Source of the DNA: Polytrichum commune | Taxonomy: Eukaryota; Streptophyta; Polytrichopsida; Polytrichales; Polytrichaceae | Direction of reading: 5' to 3' | Assembly: GCA_950295325.1 (NCBI GenBank) | Contig: OX485804.1 | Coordinates: forward strand, 58,454,429-58,518,428 | DNA: 64,000 nucleotides | Shown: in pieces, positions 32,750 to 45,974 of the stretch | Layout of the letters: each line of letters begins with the position of its first letter | Position numbering within the stretch: position 1 is the stretch's first letter | Notes under the pieces: model-generated | What the model saw: the letters and a program-made list of their open reading frames with translations, nothing else | Told to the model about the DNA's origin: nothing | Databases searched by the model: none | Program-made: the position numbers and the translations under genes

Positions 32750-34105
32750 CTCATATTTAAGTAAAGATGGACATGTTCTCAAAAACTAGACTTTAATTTG
32801 TGGTTGCTTCAATTCTATGGGCGGATCCAACAATACATTTCCTTATATTAAATACAAAGGAGATGTGTGAAATTTCCTTAGTGATTACTTGAATGTTATT
32901 ATAATTAAATATGATTTAAACCCAAATAAATATTATTCTATGTTCAATATACATTATTAAATGCTAAGAAATAAATAAAAAATCACTTGCATATTATCAT
33001 AATCAACTCTACATATTCTATTGTAGGATGTTTCCACACAATCCTTGTCGCAACCCTTGCTAGTGCCCCTTAACTAATTTGGTCATTTTTCAATCCAAGC
33101 AAGGGTCACCAATGCTAACCCTTTGCATTCCACCATGTTAATGGTTAGCTCACATACCACGGACCTCTTAGTTCATAGGAGAGGGACCAACCCTCCTACA
33201 CTTGCATTCGGGGCTCATCACTTGATCGGTAGCCAATGGTAAGATGTGGACTTCCATCCATGGAAGTCCAATCTTTAGTTAATCATCGTGTTGTCGGAGC
33301 AACACTACAACAACCCGAACCATACTAAGCAACTATGCCCCCATGTTGGGCCAATGCCCGTAGAGGCCGTGCCATTCGACCTCGGGTGGGTTTGGCGGCC
33401 ACGCCACCTCCCTCATATAAGCCTCTAGGACTCTAGACAGGGCCCCTACCCCACCATCAAGAAACCTTTTGTCTTTCTACCAAGAGTTGGGGCCGAGTAG
33501 ACATTTTCCCTTAGCCGTTGGGACTGGAAGCCCCCACCACCTCCAGAACACCATAACTTCTTTGTATGATTTCTGATGCTAATATCCAACCAGTCCATTG
33601 TCATCTACATTTCACGTAGATGCCGATGGACTCCTCTCATTCTCCATTCCGCCAAGTATTAAGAAAGTTATGCCCGTTCAAACCTTGGCAGTCTCGGGAG
33701 CCACTCCCAGGCCACTGCTGTACCAGGGCGTTGTCCCCCCACTCAAATTGCCATATCTCCTAGCTCACACCTCCAATTGAGGTGTTCTTTAGCAATCTAG
33801 GATCTACACACCATAAGCTACGCATAGCTAATGGCCTTTCCCTCGTGACTCCTAGTCTCCATGGGTGGGAGGCGTTCCCAACGCCCGGGGCCCTCACCCA
33901 CAGTAGGACCACTTGGACCCTCTCACCAACGGCGCTACAGGTGCCGGGTGTCACTCCGGAGTCCCCCTTGTGCCCATGGTGTTTCAGGCACTCCTCATGG
34001 AGAGGTGCGTGACAATCCTATTGGAGTATCTTACAATAGAATTTCAACATGTTATAATTTTGGATTTGGATTTAGTCTAATTTTACATAAATATCAATTA
34101 CGTTT
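32750..34105 (+). repeat. Dispersed repeat R1, copy 2, split by a solo LTR
   Basis: Matches 24170-24665 up to about 33045 and again from 34015 (ACAATAGAATTTCAACATG, TTGGATTTGGATTTAGTC). The break coincides exactly with the solo LTR and its target duplication. Confidence 0.75.
33046..34014. mobile_element. Solo LTR of an LTR retrotransposon (969 bp)
   Basis: The element starts TGTCGCAACCC, ends GCGTGACA, and is flanked by the five-base duplication ATCCT (33041-33045 and 34015-34019). It is richer in G+C than its surroundings. No coding domains are present, so copia or gypsy origin cannot be told. It is a fossil left by recombination between the two LTRs; the exact duplication suggests moderate age. 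Confidence 0.85.
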
Positions 34106-34109
34106 CAAC

Positions 34110-35555
34110 TTTCAAAATGACCCGTAGAAAATGCAAAAGTTACAAAAAGTCAAAGTGAAGATTCTCCTCTTTAAACAATCAATTCAGTCCTTTCAAATAT
34201 GTCAATTATTGAGCCTATAGGGGTATCTACATTTTGAGGGCATGGTCCAATCTCATGGTGACACGTGTCTTCTTGAAATCTATTCTTAACTGCAAGCCTT
34301 GCCATAATCCCCCAATAACTGCAATACTATCAGGGTTGGGTATAAATACCCTCGCACATACCCTTAATGATACTTGGGCTTACCCCTAGATACCCACGCA
34401 ACATCAGTTGCAACATTCTAGAAGGAAATGAGAAAACGATTTAAGTACCTGGAGAATACATATGGATGATTGCATGAAAGCGTTCAGAGCTCAATTGCAT
34501 AAGTTGCCTCTCATTAAGTTAGTAACCTACTCCTCGCCACGCCATGCAACTGCTCTGCGGGAGGAATTAGTGGTCTTCAAATATATTATGGGTCGAAATA
34601 TCTCCAAAAGCTGAAGAGATATTATTGACATATGATATATCTGTGACAGTCCATGAAAGGCCCTTCAGTGCTCGTGAGAAGTACTCTCTCCATGGACTAC
34701 AATTATTAAACTGAAATGTGCCCCAGCGTACTTGCATCCCGTCTTATTACATAAAATTAAAGTGATGCTCAAGTATAATAACCAAGTCCGTGTGGGAGTC
34801 CCATATGTCTGTATATGTGGGTTGCTATCATCTATTAAGAAACACCTGGGGACGAAGAAAGACTTCAAGCTTCAATGGTTTTCTGCAATTCAACATTCCA
34901 ATTTCACACCCATCTGTGTTGGACAACCAATTCCACAATCTCATGAACAAGAGGCTACACAAGTGACACTACACATGAACATGATTGTTTTTAAAAGAAC
35001 AATTATGTGTTCTGCATTAGTGATGCTAGGAAAGCAGTTTGTGCCCAATTGACGCATGAATGTACGTCTTTAAACTACCACGTGCATACTCAGTAGCCCA
35101 CCCATGAACCACATCAGCATTTGGACGACTAGGGGCACAAATTCACAATTGTATGCAAAACGCTACAAGTGTGAACCTTGGTCATGGAGCACAAGCACAA
35201 CCTTCAACTATCAAGGCCCATCAATGAGATTATATAGTCTTGCAGACACAGGATTTTGGAAGCAAAATGAACATCTCGGACGTGAAAACTTTTCTGCTGT
35301 GAATGAATGCTGCTGTTTTCTTGTAATCACATAGTAATACATTATGATCTGGGTTTTCTCAAACATTTTTTGCATCTTTTTCTAATTCTGGTCTAGGCAG
35401 ATATCCATACACCTACAATGCAATTTTTTTCTTGATGTGGAAAAACTGGTGATATATTGACATATAAACCAGCGATATATTGATATCTTCCTCCAAGAAT
35501 AACTCGTACTGGATTAGGGGTACAAGTAAAAGAGTAAATGGTCTGTTCATTGAAA
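34110..35555. other. Stretch without a supported gene; isolated TATA box
   Basis: GGGTATAAATACCC at about 34337 is a good TATA-like palindrome, but no gene was recognised after it; the plus-strand ORFs at 34732-35052 and 35104-35334 show no domain. The 3' UTR of the WD40-like gene (minus strand) should lie in 35555-35350. Confidence 0.4.
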
Positions 35556-35560
35556 GTTTA

Positions 35561-38500
35561 TTATAGCCAATGACACCACATGGCTGGTTGATCTTTGGAC
35601 ACAAGTAAGACTCGAGAACCCATTAAGTCGAATTGGGGGCTCTGCAGATCTTCAACAACCAGCACGTCACGAGGATTTATAGGTTCTTGACTAATGGAGT
35701 GCCTGTTAGCTGCATCAAACAGAAACAAACCATTCTCAGTGGCTGCCAAGAAGTTATCGGAGGAGCCCCACACCTGGGCAATGGAAAGGTCCAAACAAGA
35801 GGTGGAGCTGGACTCCCCAAGATTGTAGACATTCATGGCCTTCCCTTGTCGTATTGACCATTGGTTCACTTTACACTGAGCATGTATGACTTTTGTGGTG
35901 CCATCAAACTGCAGTTTGGTTTTGTAACTGGTCGTGCCGGTATACACAGTATCCCCATTGGCAAAAATTGAGTGAGTCTCCTCCCCCAAGAAAGGGAACC
36001 TCATCCCAATGCCTGAAGGCACTCGGAAGTCAAGTACATTGACTGCCTCACTGGTGCAAAGTGTTCCATCACTGTGATGGTCAGACAAGCTTAACCTGCA
36101 CACGAAGGCCAATGTTTTTTTCAGAGTTGGGATTCTTACAGAACCTTTCCAAATTCATCAGCACAGTGTCCAGATAGTGCAGGCATATCAGATGAGAACT
36201 ACCTATGCATGGATCCGAAGCACTGTCGATCTTCAATCAATATAAAATTAAGATTGAAACTTTCTAAGAGACTTATGCTGTGAACATGTCTAATGACCAA
36301 ATGACAGCCTCCAAAAAATATCCCAAGTTGCCAACTAACAACTTGATTTATAAATACTTAAGCTTTGGTTTTAGTTGGTCTGCAAGCAACGAAAAAAATT
36401 TGATCCACACGCATTTTACAATCATGCAGCACATACCGTTGGCGCACACCACCACTGCATTCCGCATCATCATTTTGCACATGCAACGCTCGCAATTTCT
36501 TTCCAACCAAATTAATATTATGCAGACGTCGGGCTTCAAGACTATTAACATCCCAGACACTGAGGCTTTCATTTTCTGCCAGTACAACCTTGCCTGCACA
36601 ACTCCAGAGACCCACCTTTCAGTTACAGGTCCAAATGCTGTTAATTAGAAGGAAACAAAGAGGCCAAAGCAGAGCACATGCAAAAGCAGGCAGAGTAGAC
36701 ATTCATTCACAAAGTCCAAGAACAGAATTGACTAGGCACAAATAAATCTTAGCACATTTAAAACTTTGCAAGGATTTAAAGTATTCAGGAACTTGCAAGT
36801 AATTCATAACATCATCGTTAGAAACATTGACGAAAATTATACTGATCTTTCTTGTGCCTAAGAGGTTTGAGTTAATTTGCAGTGAGGGTCAACAATGGAC
36901 ACAACTGCCTGAGATAATAAAGGTTTTAAGTAGGATAGACTGTTCAAGAATTACAACGCATGCACCTAGAATTAAGAAGTCGGGATATGGTAACTCACCT
37001 CTAGTGCGCCATTGTAAAGGGCTACTGTATTTCATGGCTGCTATGGATTTCTTTGTATCCCACTGCATCACAAGATCACCATCACGAATATCATACAAAG
37101 ACACAGTTCTGAGTCCACTGGCAGCTGAGGCTATGAGGGCTCCACACGGTCTGTACCACCAGAGAGGGAGGTCCGCCACTTTGCTCTCAGCCTTTGCAAT
37201 GGCACTGCGAGTCACAATTGAGTTGTTTAGGGATGATGATCTCTTTAATGTCTTTGTGGTCGCAGCTGTTGCACCAGATCGGAGACTGAAAGAGCTAGAC
37301 CTGTCAAGCCACTTCTTGAAACCCAAGTTGGACCCTGGGCAACGTTGGTCCTTGGGTGAAGAAACTCGTGGTTGTTCACTGACACTAGAACGTGCAGTTG
37401 GAGCTTCAGGGGATACAAGCAATGAGGGCGGCTGACAATGGTAGGCAGCAATGCTCTGCTCATAATAATCCCAAGAACAGAATGCAGCATTTCTTGCCCA
37501 GCCAGCTGATGCAGCAACAATGTATTTGCTGGCACAACCATCCATTCCCGTGACTCCTATCATCCAGCAGTCTCCCCACACACTAGAGGCCACGCTAGCA
37601 GGCGCCTTGTACTCAATTTTCTCCTGCATTAGGATTATTGGATTCATTGCTGTCAGATACAAGAAAAAGCGGTAACTTACTGTAAGATGTCTTCAAGAAC
37701 CAAAACACTTCCTACTGTGGCCCATACAGCATAAGAAATAACATTGGTCAAACAAAATGAAACGAAATGAAATGAAATCAGTGTCAGGTCAGGGCCAATC
37801 AGGAAATGGAAAGTACCTCCATGTTGGCCACATCGTAGAAAGAGCAACAACCGTCATCATGCGCAAGCAGTATACCATCACCCTCAGACACAAACCATCC
37901 CGCTGTTGTGGTCTTTTTCCCAAGCTGCAAGGGCCTCACGGTAGAAGTATGACCAAAAACCTTCTCTCTCCCATTTTCACCTCGGGGACTCATGGAGATA
38001 CACAGGACTCTGTCATTCTCATTGTCTAAGAAGTCTTCATTGCTACACCCTAGCTCATAAGGGTCAGAAATCAACACTCGTTTGTCTTGCTTTATGTGGA
38101 CCGGTTGCTTAACATCATCTTTTGAAGGGTGCCTCGAGATGTGACTTCCATCTGACACCCTGAGGTGGTCAATCTCTGCAAAGTCCGCCTTGACACTACT
38201 GTTGAAACAGTGAACCTTGGTGTCTTCCTGAACGTCAAAATATAAAGGGGACTCATGTTCGCTGGATGGGGAGTCACTTGTTGCATCAGAATACCTGTGA
38301 TTCCTCAATGGATGTAAGCTCCCCTTCAATAAGCTTTGCTCAGTGAGTCCTTGCACCATGCTCACACCAGTTCCAGACATTACCAGCCTTTCAGCCCCTG
38401 ATTTTTGCATTACACAACATCAAGCTCTTTAGTGGAGAAACTTCATAGCCACAGATTGAGGCTAGCATTGTCAAACGAAATAGCTATTGTCACTCAGGTC

Positions 38501-40301
38501 AAGAACTACATTGAGGATTGCGTCTTCAATTCACTTTATCTTTCACATGTATCTGAAATGTCCACTAGCTTAAAAACTTCAAGCAGAATTGTGCAGAAAA
38601 GTGCTCACCGTATGATCTTGGGCTTGCAACCTTTGAAGGGTAGTAAGTCCTCGTGTCCTGAACATAATGCTGAGCCTTGTCGGCTGCTAACAAAGTATTC
38701 ACTCGTAACCTTCCCCTGGAAATATCTGTAGAACACAAGGATTCCTTTTGGTCCTCCAGATACACCTTCAACTGTTCCAGTGGCTTATCATCGTCCAGCT
38801 CTGAACACTCCTCATCATGTCCAAAATCTGGACCAACTAACACCCTCTCTTCGCAAGCATCCACATCCTGTCTGTCCCCTCCAAGATCTGCTAACTTGCT
38901 ACGCAGAAGTTCACGATGCTGACAGAGTTCCTCATGGAATGCAGCCCGGCTGTCCACCAGCTTCTGTTGGGAGGGCGGCCTGCTCTCTACAGCCGCCTTG
39001 CTGTTTTGTAAACCCGTCCCTTTGAACATAGCCTTAGCAAGAGCAGCAAAGTCAGGAGGGCCCCCCACCATTTCTTCTCCAGCACTTACCACTCCATTGA
39101 GATCCTGGATTTTGGAAGCATAAAATGATGATCCATTGGAGGTAAGATCTTCAGAGCCCACCAACATATGCTTCTGAAAATGTGGCTCCACCTCCGACTC
39201 AGTAGCAGTGGATGAGTCTGTTGACAGTGTTTTTTCCAACCCCACATTGTATTGTGGATGCTCTGAACGGGCCATGCTTCTACGCTGTGCATCGGTGAGA
39301 GACTGCAACGCCCTCTTGAATGCCTCCTGCTCAATCTGGATCCTCTCTCTCAAACTCACATCATCAACTCTTGGGGAGTAAATGCCGCTACCATGCGCCC
39401 CCGCAGGAGATGAGCCTGTCATGCATTCCTCAATGTTGGTGATTTTGGATTGGATGTCACTGAGGAGAGCCTCGGAGCAGATAGGATTGCTGGCATCCAG
39501 AAGCTCCATAGTTTCCCGAAGCTCAGCTGCCATTTGGCTCACCCTGCCTTCTAGAGCTGACAACCTCCCATGGAGCGAGCTTTGAATGCTTCTGATCCCC
39601 GCAGGCTGCCTGACCTCCCCACCAACCACCTTGTTAGGAGCCTTGGCAGAGTTGACCGCACCAATTGAGAGAATTGTGGATTTAGCATTCTTCAGATCCT
39701 CGACACATAACAATGGGGAGTTTCTCCCTCCCGGTTTCTCCCCAACTCGTTTTCTACCCAACCCTCCTCCTTGTGGCGGGGTGCTCACAGCCATGGTGGA
39801 GCCCTTCCCCTGCCCACCCTTGTATGCCATTTTGGCATGCACCAAGGCTGTTTTACTTGGAGCTTCGTCTCGGTAATTACGTAACATCGATTGCGGGGAT
39901 TTCTTGCTCCTCGCACATGCGGTGGACACATGTGCCATGGCTGACACCCCTCTTGACAGGATGCTCTTCTCCGTCACCCTGCTGCCTGATGATTTCACAT
40001 CGCTCTTGGCGGTGGTGATGGTAATTCCGGTGGAAGCTCGAGAGGTTGGTTGCTGCGATGAAGAAAGCTCACGCAACGCGAGACGAGGCATCACAGCTGA
40101 CTTCTCGTCGAAATCACAGCTGGAACGTCTCGGTCTCTGCCCCATCACCTTCTCCCTAACCCTTCCTGTTGATCCCGCGCGAGTAGTAGGGGCTTCCTCC
40201 CCCTTCAGAGCCATCCTCCTTTCCCCCGAAGTTCGCCTCTCTCCCTCAACGTGCACTCGAAGTTTCTCCCGCTCCCCATTCCTCACACCTGTATTGCTCA
40301 T
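35561..40301 (-). CDS. WD40-like protein, At4g14310 / KIN14B-interacting type, five exons
   Basis: Exons on the minus strand: 40301-38609, 38397-37817, 37623-36999, 36593-36437, 36095-35561. All introns are GT-AG (GTGAGC, GTACTT, GTGAGT, GTATGT donors), phases agree, and the product is 1196 residues. The first ~560 residues are Ser/Arg-rich and low complexity, with a predicted coiled coil at SIQSSLHGRLSALEGRVSQM...LLSDIQSKITNIEECM. The C-terminal ~600 residues resemble a degenerate WD40 propeller: YIVAASAGWARNAAFCSWDY, GLRTVSLYDIRDGDLVMQWD, ENESLSVWDVNS and a closing FDLMGSRVLLVSKDQPAMW. This matches my memory of Arabidopsis At4g14310, said to interact with kinesin KIN14B in chloroplast photorelocation or cytoskeletal work. 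I chose ATG 40301 (MSNTGVRNGERE); 40361 and 40214 are alternatives. The exons are clearly richer in G+C than the flanks. Confidence 0.78.
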
Positions 40302-40374
40302 CCTGCACTTCCATGTTCCCCGAATGCCATCAGCCCATTGCACACCAACATACTGCCACACAATGCCTCACAGA

Positions 40375-41055
40375 ATGCTCCCTACCAAACTCCTCCGAAC
40401 TCTACCACTGGAAAACGATCGAGCTAATTGCAAACATGCAAACATACACCAGGAAACACTCTCTTAAAAGGAAACGAGGTTTGGGGAGAAGGAGACCCTT
40501 CATTCCCCCCTACCAAAGCCCTCCGAACTCCACCACTGGAAAGCGATCGAGCTGATTGTAAACATACACGCACACAAAACACACATATACAAAGGAACAA
40601 TCTCTCACAAGGAAACCAGGTTTGCATTGGTCATCCTGCACTCCCAGGCTCCCAAACCCATCAGCCCATTGCACACCACCTACCAAACTTCTCCGAACTC
40701 CGCTTGAAAGTGATCAAACTAATTGCAAACATGCACACACACATACAAGGAAACAGTCTTCCCAAACCCATCATCCCATTGTACACCAACACCTACCAAA
40801 TTTCTCCAAACCCTGCTACTGGACAGCGATCGAGCTGACTTCAAACATGCACTCACATAAATACACACGCACAACCAAACACTCTCTCTTACAAGGAAAG
40901 AAAGTTTGGGGAGAACAAGACCCTGTAAGTCAATGTACCACCACAGAACCCACAATGCCACCATCCTCCCTACCGAAGTCCTCTGAACTCCACTTTCAAC
41001 CGATCGAGCCAATTGACATGCTCGCAAACACGCACATACACACAAAGCCTAGCAC
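40375..41055. repeat. Five imperfect tandem units over the WD40-like gene's 5' leader
   Basis: Units of 110-176 bp are marked by CTCCGAACTC...CGATCGAGCTGA...CAAACATGCA at about 40396, 40522, 40689, 40800 and 40978. Some units also carry TCATCCTGCACTCCC and CATCAGCCCATTGCACACC, which on the minus strand match the start-codon context of exon 1 (40300-40345). Confidence 0.75.
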
Positions 41056-41059
41056 AAGC

Positions 41060-42560
41060 AAAAAAGGATAGGGGATAAGGAGATTGACCTTGTAAGTCAG
41101 AGAACTACGAAGGGGGCAACCCCGGCCTCTTCAGAGTTACCCTACATTCTTCCTCTTCCCCACTGCCGAGTTCCTCTCGTGCGTTTCCCCTCCCACTACG
41201 GTGGCAAAGAAAAGAGAGAAACTCCAAGACGCCCCTAAGCTCATTTGAGGCGCCAATTTTCTCTAAGTAATGCAATCCGCACTACTCGACATCATCCAGT
41301 GAGCGGCGACGACCTCCTCCAGGCATTCCATCAGATCTGTTCGGTGTCTGCTTACCTCCCTTCTTCTCCCTTGCTGCTTCCCTCCCACCAGCCCATCGAT
41401 CCCTACCTCCATTATCCCCATCACTCGCCCCGCCAACAACTCATCCACGCAAGAAAAACAAATGCCATCATCTCACATCACATCACATCTCATCTTCCAC
41501 CACCACCACCACCCAATCACTCTCCTAAACCATCAAGCTCCCGTCACAAACCCAACCCAACCCAACCCAACCCCACACGAAACTTTACTTCTTATGTCTT
41601 TTGTGTTTGCACGCTTCCCACTGGCCTCACCTCACAACAATCATCCACATACATGGCCGGTGGCACGAACCAGCACCATGCGCTTGTTTGAAAAACATGA
41701 TGGAGGGAGACTTGGCAACAACAGTAAGCTAATATTGAACTCAAGATAGGCGTGTAGAAAAAGAGAGCGGGAACGTAGAAGAACTTGGAAGCTCCTCCTC
41801 ACTGAGTCCGACCCAGTTTTGTTCGCTTCCACATCATCATGTGAGTGCTGAGACCCAAAGTTGAGCTCACTCACTCCTGCCTCCCCCCTCCCGCCATCCC
41901 TCCTTCCTGTTTCCGAAAGGACAACAAATCCCAACATAAACTACCAGATTTGCACTACCCACCGGTACTCGAAGTGGCCCTTTCACTTATATAAAGCCGC
42001 ATACCTGCATATACTCGTGTTTTTAGATGTGTATTCGGGGCTAGTGACGCAGGCTGGGTGGAGCCCGCAGCGAACCCGGGCGTTGGGATCCAATGATGGG
42101 GAACGGCACCATTGCCCATTTGAATTTCCTCCTCCTTGGCCACCTTCACGGAAGGATGGAGGCAAAAGGGAGGGAGCCTACAGTGGCAGCAACACTTACT
42201 TAACTTAACTTCACTTAATTTACCTGCAGATTTGTAATATTCTCACTCACTTGAAGGCTGCAGGGGAGCAGTTCTGGCACACTGATGCGGACTCAGGAGT
42301 CAGGAGTACTCTCTTCTCTCATCATCACTCTATCCCCTTTCGTTTTTCAAATCTCTGTGACAAGTACCAGGGAGCATAACTCCTATGCTCAAGCCCTGCC
42401 ACAACTTCCGATTTGAATCGAGCAAGGCATTTTCGTATCAGTAAAAAAACGGGAAGAATCCGCCAGTAGTTGCAGATGAACCGGTTGAAAATTCAAGACT
42501 TCAGGACAATTAATTACCGGTTGATTTAAAGAGGAATCTGTGGAATATGCCTCAAACTAA
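41060..42560. promoter_or_regulatory. Likely promoter and leader region of the WD40-like gene
   Basis: A C-rich, G-poor plus strand with (AACCC)n at about 41549-41575 and CCACCA runs at 41500. No clear TATA box was found on the minus strand. 42440-42530 has ACCGGTT words like those near 7.4-7.6 kb. No other gene was seen. Confidence 0.35.
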
Positions 42561-42570
42561 TAAAGAAAAA

Positions 42571-42650
42571 CCACCGAAAGATGTCAACACGTAACCGGTG
42601 GGACTTGGAAACACTAGGATCTTGCCCAAAAATCCTCCGGACACTGGTTC
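42571..42650 (+). repeat. Diverged third copy of the 6.55/6.80-kb repeat
   Basis: GATGTCAACACGTAACCGGT, ACTTGGAAACACTAGGATCT and GCCCAAAAATCC occur in the same order and spacing as at 6550 and 6804. Confidence 0.6.
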
Positions 42651-42659
42651 ATAGCGCAA

Positions 42660-45600
42660 AAACCACAGCTAGATGTGTGAATGTTGTGCCCTTTTGTGTC
42701 ATATTTCATTCCAAGAGTGTCGGTGCAATTCCACCATGTGGAATGCATCGGGTGGGAAAAATCAATGGTGTTTTATGCAGTAGAATGCTTCTTGTGTTGG
42801 GTTTCTCGGCGTGTAAGGTCATTGAGGCCTCAAGCTCTACCCCTCAGTAATGAAATCCCTCCACACTTGAGGCATTTTGTTTGTACACAATTGCCCGTCG
42901 TGGATCACAGTGGGACATTCTTTGTAGCCACATCTAAATTGTCGATCGTGTCTTAGATCAAATGGTCCAAAATGTATGGCAAGCTTTAAGCGTGATAAGG
43001 TCCTCGGACCTTTACCTCCGTGGATAGATGCCAAATTTCAAACGAGTTTGTATTCATGGAAGGCCCCATCCTTGGGGTCCTATCTATTATGTCACTAAGG
43101 ATAGGGCAAAGCCCAACACAAAGGGGGGGGGGCACAAAGGGCCTTCCTTTGCTTGAGACATGAGGGAAACTCACGAGGCACAATGCTTTGCAAAGCCACG
43201 CACAATGTCCTCGTCCCTTGTAATACCATGCCCTACGTGAATATAAATTCGGAAAAGTAGGTCCTCTTGTTAACACACCATAATTTCTATGAGTGTTCTA
43301 AGAGCAGGTTCACACTAGGGTCCAATACCCAAAAAAAAAAAAAAGTTGAGTGATTTTACTAAGGTCCCTAACCAACTTCTTAGAAGAAAAAGAGCAATGA
43401 CATGTGGGATTAGTAATGTTATGTTTTTGGAGCGAAGGAAACAAATCTTTTGAACAAAATTGGTGATTTCAATTTAAAACAATAATAATGATTGCATGAG
43501 TATTCAATTATTTATTTTACATCTTTGTATAAGGGAGCCTAACTTTCTAGAGTGATGAAGATCATTTACACATTCCCAAGAGAGTAGATTATCAATGGAA
43601 CGTACATATTCATCAACATCCAAAGTACGGGATATTCTTCAATTTGATGTTCTGATTCTTGAATAAATTTGGTGGGGGGGGGGAGAACAATTTGGGAAAT
43701 GGGTTAATGGGACCATGCAAAGGGAAAGGTTTCTCCTATGTGTGCACTCTTGAATAACTCCACGGCCATGCACATAGGATTTATTTATTTTTAAATTTCT
43801 ATGCATGCACACTCAACTTGCTATGAGAGTTAAGAGAGCCAGTGTCAAGCATACATAATTCTACTTGCACACTCAAAGGATTCCTAGATCTAGGAGAGTC
43901 AAGGTCAGGCATGAAGAGAAAACAATTCCTCCTCTATCCTCACACTTAAATGGCTCCATGAGTTAGGAGAGCCAAGACCAAACATGATGGGACAAGTTTT
44001 CACCATCTTTGCATCATCAAATATTATTTGTTTCAAATCTAAAAGGGAAGCCTAACTAGCAATCATTTTTTTTATGAAGCCAATCACATCCCATATTGTG
44101 GATAAAAAAGACACTTGTTCATCCAAAATATGGCAAATTCCTCATAGTTTTTTTTTTGGGGGGGGGGGGGGATTTTACGATCTTGTTCATGAAATAGGGA
44201 AATGTATGAGATACTATTATGTTATCAATATTTATCCTGAAATATGGTACTTTTTTTGCTAGTGACACAAATCCACTGCCCATCATCATACACCACTAGG
44301 AGAAATCATGTCCAAATCAACCTTGCAAGGTAGTTATTTTCTCACTACACACCGGCCTTGATAGGCTTTTGGGTTAAATGTTGGTGTCAATGGAGTTGGC
44401 CAAGTGAATCACTCAGTGAGAGGATTGTGTCACTTGTTTTGCCAACCTCCAATGTTTTGATGGTGAGGCCACCCTTGTGGGTGTTGCATACCATTTGATG
44501 GACATGCCCATGGAGGGTGGACGTATTGGGTGGCATAGTGCATCAATGTCAACCTAGTTGGGTACCGGTTTGGGTATAGGGTGCATATGAGGGTGACATT
44601 CGGATATATTCTTACCCACATGCTCACCAAGGCCAGTTTGGCCTACCCATTGCCAAATCCACGTATGCCACACCAACTACTTGGTGGGTGCGGGGGGTGC
44701 CATTCATTACCCATAGGTGGGTGGCATTGAGGGTGGGTGGTGTTGAGGGTGAGTAGGTATTGAGTTGGGGTCAATGGTTAATTTGGGGTAATGGGTTGCT
44801 GTTGGGTGATGTTGGGTGATGTTGGGTGACCTTGGGTGGCATTGGGTTGCATGTTCGGCGGCCATGGGTTGCACAATAGTGGGAGCAATGACAAGGCCTT
44901 TATGTATGTTTTTGAGACATGACAAGAAATGACAATGATTACATTGGTCCTAAGTGAATTATTCTATGTGAAATGCCATGCATTTGTGGGGGCCTTCAAT
45001 TCAAGATTAAGCATGTAAGCCATGAAGGCCCGAGCATCCAGGTTTTTCGTAGGCATTCACGCGGTTCAACACATCTATTATAAGACATATTGTGCCTCCC
45101 ATTACCTCCCCCCCCCCGGGGGGACCCATTAACTTCTCCCATGAAGTTTTTAGGACTTCAAGAAACCTACCCATCATTAGAGTTATTCGTAAAGTAAAGT
45201 AGATGAAACCATGAGTTTTGTCCTGAACCCTACTCATTTTCGTGTTTTCCAACTTCTACACATGAAGTGTACTCTATAAATCTTGTAACAAAAATATCAT
45301 AGATGTAGCTATTGCAACTTTTAGGGTTACACACTAAAGAAAGTTCAAATGAGCATTGATTGTTAAATAAACACTTCTAGACATCTCAAAGTTTAAATTG
45401 AGACTAACGTGTGTTCAGTATTTATGCTCTGTTCTTTAGCTTTCCAAATGCCAAATTACACAAAATGTGAATATTTGCAGAAACAATCCCTGGTTCACTA
45501 CCAAAGGCCTACCTCATTTCCCACAAGTTGAATAGATGCTTCTTTGCAACTGTATATTCACAACAGAGTGTCATGGGTGTTGAGCAACAACGATGTAGAG

Positions 45601-45815
45601 TGAACAAGAGACACACAAGTATTTTGGTGAACTTGTGAACATGGTTAAGTGTTTGAACCTATGAACCTCTAACCCGCCAAAGAATTTCTAAAAAAAAAGC
45701 AGAGAGATACAGCCATTACAACAAAAGGTTGTGTTGTACCCAATCATCCTCTCAACCCTACCAACAGATACTGTCTCAAATTATGACATTATTCTTCTCC
45801 CAAAACCTACCAATC
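42660..45815. other. Long stretch without a recognised gene
   Basis: Poly-G tracts at 43127, 43674 and 44158 (the last directly after T9), a C12-G6 run at about 45108-45124, and a small minisatellite of TTGGGTGATG units at 44800-44835. The minus-strand ORF at 43276-42986 has no recognised domain. AGCAGGTTCACACTAGGGTCC at 43303 resembles a Harbinger-like end, but its partner was not found. Confidence 0.4.
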
Positions 45816-45819
45816 CGTC

Positions 45820-45966
45820 CATAACATTATTCAGATCCATAATATTGTTATATGGGATTGATAGTATTACGTAGAATATTCCCGTATTCAGACCGAATGT
45901 AGGGGAACATTTCGCATAATACTATCAATCCCACATAACACTGTTATGAATCTGAATAATGTTATG
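45820..45966. mobile_element. Hairpin MITE (147 bp), CATAACATTATT family
   Basis: Two ~52-bp arms, CATAACATTATTCAGATCCA... and the reverse complement of ...TGAATCTGAATAATGTTATG, face each other across a ~43-bp loop. The same ends occur at 59318-59437 and 63700-63816. No clear target duplication. Confidence 0.75.
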
Positions 45967-45974
45967 TCTATACT

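Noticed and set aside
34337-34350. Promoter of an unknown gene (TATAAATA)
   Set aside because: No coding sequence or RNA gene was recognised downstream; kept only as a note in the region entry.
36827-37435. Plus-strand 202-codon ORF
   Set aside because: It lies antisense to exon 3 and intron 3 of the WD40-like gene and shows no domain.
40424-41071. Open frames of 67-149 codons in the leader array of the WD40-like gene
   Set aside because: They arise from the tandem repeats, differ by unit and show no domain; the region is better explained as a repeated leader.
41549-41575. Interstitial telomere repeat
   Set aside because: The unit is AACCC, not the plant CCCTAAA, and the tract is only about 25 bases.
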